A stretch of 64,000 nt of DNA from JAHFUI01 sp039931615 (lineage in GTDB: Bacteria; Acidobacteriota; Vicinamibacteria; Vicinamibacterales; CAVVIG01), in the NCBI GenBank assembly GCA_039931615.1, contig JBDTRR010000001.1, positions 1 to 64,000 of the forward strand. Reading direction: 5' to 3'. Below the pieces are notes generated by a model. The model was not told the DNA's origin and searched no databases. It worked only from the letters and a program-made list of their open reading frames with translations. Below are positions 62,698-64,000 of this stretch, in pieces; the first letter of the stretch is position 1, and the number at the start of each line of letters is the position of its first letter. Position numbers and translations under genes: made by a program.

Positions 62698-63915
62698 GTG
62701 TCGTCAGGTCCCCGAACACCCTCAGAGATCGTCGATTCCTACCAGCAGGACATCGCGGCGATCGCGAGCATCGACGTGATTCCGCTGCTGCTGGAGGTGG
62801 TCTGCCGGACCACCGGCATGGGATTTTCCGCGGTCGCCCGCGTCACCGAGGACCGCTGGATCGCCTGCGCCGTCCGCGACGAGATCGATTTCGGTCTGGT
62901 GCCCGGCGGCGAGCTGGAGATCCAGAGCACGATCTGCAACGAGATTCGTCAGAGCGGCAAGCTGGTGGTCATCGACGAGGTGGCCCGCGACGCCAGGTTC
63001 CGGGAGCATCACATCCCGAAGCAATACGGATTTCAGAGCTACATCTCCGTTCCCATCCAGGTTCCCGACGACGGCTTCTTCGGCACCCTGTGCGCGGTCG
63101 ACCCCCGTCCGGCGCGTCTCGACAACGTCCAGACGATCGGTATGTTCACGCTGTTCGCCGACCTGATCGGACTGCAGCTGCGGGCGCAGGACCGGTTGGG
63201 AAGGAGTGAGGCGGCGCTGCTCGTGGCAAAGCAGGCTGCTGACCTGCACGGTCAGTTCGTCGCCGTGCTCGGTCACGATCTGCGCAATCCGCTTTCGGCC
63301 GTGCAGACCGGCGCCAGGATGCTGCTCGGCCTCGGCCTGGACAAGCGAGCGGCCAACATCGCGACCATCATCGACCGCAGCGCCGCGCGGATGACGGGAC
63401 TGATCGACAACGTGCTCGATTTCACCCGCTCGCGATTGGGCGGCGGCCTCGCCGTACAACCGATAGAGGATTCGGGTCTGACCGAGATGCTCGACCAGGT
63501 GGTGACCGAGCTGCGGACCGCTCATCCGACCCGCATCATCAACACGGATATCGACCTGGTCCAGGCCATCGTGTGTGATCGCACCCGGATCGGCCAGATG
63601 TTCTCCAACCTGCTGGCCAACGCCATCACCCACGGCGACCCTGAAGCGGCGGTTCGAGTCCGCGCCCGCAGCGACGACGGTGTCTTCGAGCTGTCGGTGG
63701 CGAATCAGGGCACACCGATCGACCGCGAGACCGTCAAACGGCTGTTCCTGCCGTTCGAACGCGGCGGCGATCAACCCGGCTCGCAGGGGCTCGGCCTGGG
63801 GCTGTACATCGCGTCGGAAATTGCCCGCGCGCACGGCGGCACACTCGAAGCGTCGTCGGACGCCACGGAGACGCGCTTCACCTTCCGGATGAACAGCGGT
63901 ACCGCGTCCAGCTGA
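62698..63915 (+). CDS. GAF-domain sensor histidine kinase
   Basis: 405 aa, cytoplasmic, no membrane segment. The GAF domain spans about 20-165 (FSAVARVTEDRWIACAVRDE, GFQSYISVPIQV, FFGTLCAVDP). HisKA follows, with H193 in AVLGHDLRNPLSAVQ. The HATPase domain shows the N box NLLANAITHGD, a G1 box in the NQGTPI form, the F box LFLPFERGG and G2 GLGLGLYIASEIA. It senses a small ligand or redox/light cue, with no partner regulator adjacent. The GTG at 62698 is the only in-frame start ahead of the GAF domain, yet GGAGG abuts it, so initiation may be weak. A hairpin region follows the stop. Confidence 0.9.
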   Translation: MSSGPRTPSEIVDSYQQDIAAIASIDVIPLLLEVVCRTTGMGFSAVARVTEDRWIACAVRDEIDFGLVPGGELEIQSTICNEIRQSGKLVVIDEVARDARFREHHIPKQYGFQSYISVPIQVPDDGFFGTLCAVDPRPARLDNVQTIGMFTLFADLIGLQLRAQDRLGRSEAALLVAKQAADLHGQFVAVLGHDLRNPLSAVQTGARMLLGLGLDKRAANIATIIDRSAARMTGLIDNVLDFTRSRLGGGLAVQPIEDSGLTEMLDQVVTELRTAHPTRIINTDIDLVQAIVCDRTRIGQMFSNLLANAITHGDPEAAVRVRARSDDGVFELSVANQGTPIDRETVKRLFLPFERGGDQPGSQGLGLGLYIASEIARAHGGTLEASSDATETRFTFRMNSGTASS

Positions 63916-63921
63916 CATGTC

Positions 63922-63998
63922 GAAAAAGGGGCCGTAGCCCTTTTCTCGAGCAACGGGCGAAATAGGGAGGCGGCCCTTTTTTCAGCGGCCCCTTTTTC
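63922..63998. terminator. Nested hairpin terminator region after the histidine kinase
   Basis: AAAAGGG, loop GCCGTAG, CCCTTTT forms an inner hairpin with a U-rich end. GAAAAAGGGGCCG (63922-63934) also pairs with CGGCCCCTTTTTC (63986-63998), so alternative structures are possible. It starts 6 bp after the kinase stop; the window ends here. Confidence 0.7.
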
Positions 63999-64000
63999 CA

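Noticed and set aside
63650..63668. GGTTCGAGTCC resembling a tRNA T-loop
   Set aside because: It lies within the kinase HATPase codons, and no acceptor, D or anticodon stems can be formed around it.
1..64000. CRISPR arrays, rRNA genes and riboswitches
   Set aside because: No regularly spaced repeats of CRISPR type, no rRNA-like stretch and no recognisable riboswitch core was seen on reading both strands.

Overview
The window is GC-rich bacterial chromosome that most resembles an acidobacterium of the Vicinamibacteria (subdivision 6) type. This rests on gene content, not on a marker gene: no rRNA, tRNA or ribosomal protein gene was found. The content includes three very large Oar-like TonB-dependent receptors with an N-terminal carboxypeptidase-regulatory fold, an ankyrin/DUF1592/DUF1552 operon, CRTAC1 (FG-GAP plus ASPIC/UnbV) proteins coupled to TPR proteins, an ECF sigma factor coupled to a Ser/Thr kinase with a PD40 propeller, and DUF6152 and DUF6644 proteins.

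Layout. (1) About 1-18,200 is a worn accessory region. It holds the end of an IS21 element (istA complete, istB cut by the window edge) that has split an ardC-like antirestriction gene, a second ardC-like fragment, an unknown 105-aa gene with its own terminator, an internally deleted IS91-type transposase, a type II toxin-antitoxin pair with a damaged toxin, and a frameshifted IS1-like transposase. Intact genes lie among this debris: an AraC regulator divergent from a SnoaL-like secreted protein, a BNR-repeat protein, an ECF sigma/kinase pair, and a 962-aa TIR-transmembrane-WD40 protein, which is the best candidate here for a defence or signalling system. (2) 18,213-26,541: an Oar-like receptor convergent with a three-gene operon (ankyrin protein, DUF1592 cytochrome-like protein, Tat-exported DUF1552 protein). 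(3) 27,070-34,160: small secreted proteins, an FG-GAP/Ig surface protein, a class C beta-lactamase-like hydrolase and a DUF1697 protein. (4) 34,160-47,654: a siderophore-type TonB receptor, a CRTAC1-TPR-TPR-CRTAC1 operon with overlapping genes, and a divergent Oar-like receptor. (5) 47,638-54,352: fragments of an alpha/beta hydrolase and a PilZ gene, a secreted HExxH protein, an EamA exporter, an HPt protein, a secreted alpha/beta hydrolase, a 3D-domain lipoprotein, a pseudo-receiver/PAS protein and an MmpS-like lipoprotein. (6) 54,709-64,000: a third Oar-like receptor behind a 22-bp-period repeat, a REP doublet, a membrane-protein operon ending in a 27-aa membrane peptide, SelO, a Tat-exported MDR dehydrogenase and a GAF histidine kinase.

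The main theme is envelope transport and surface display. Large receptors are paired with exported propeller and TPR proteins, and several regulators are built as a cytoplasmic signalling domain, one membrane segment and a beta-propeller. Structural signals outside genes include a 117-bp segment duplicated behind two receptor genes, REP palindromes, and a family of stem-loops around the degraded island.
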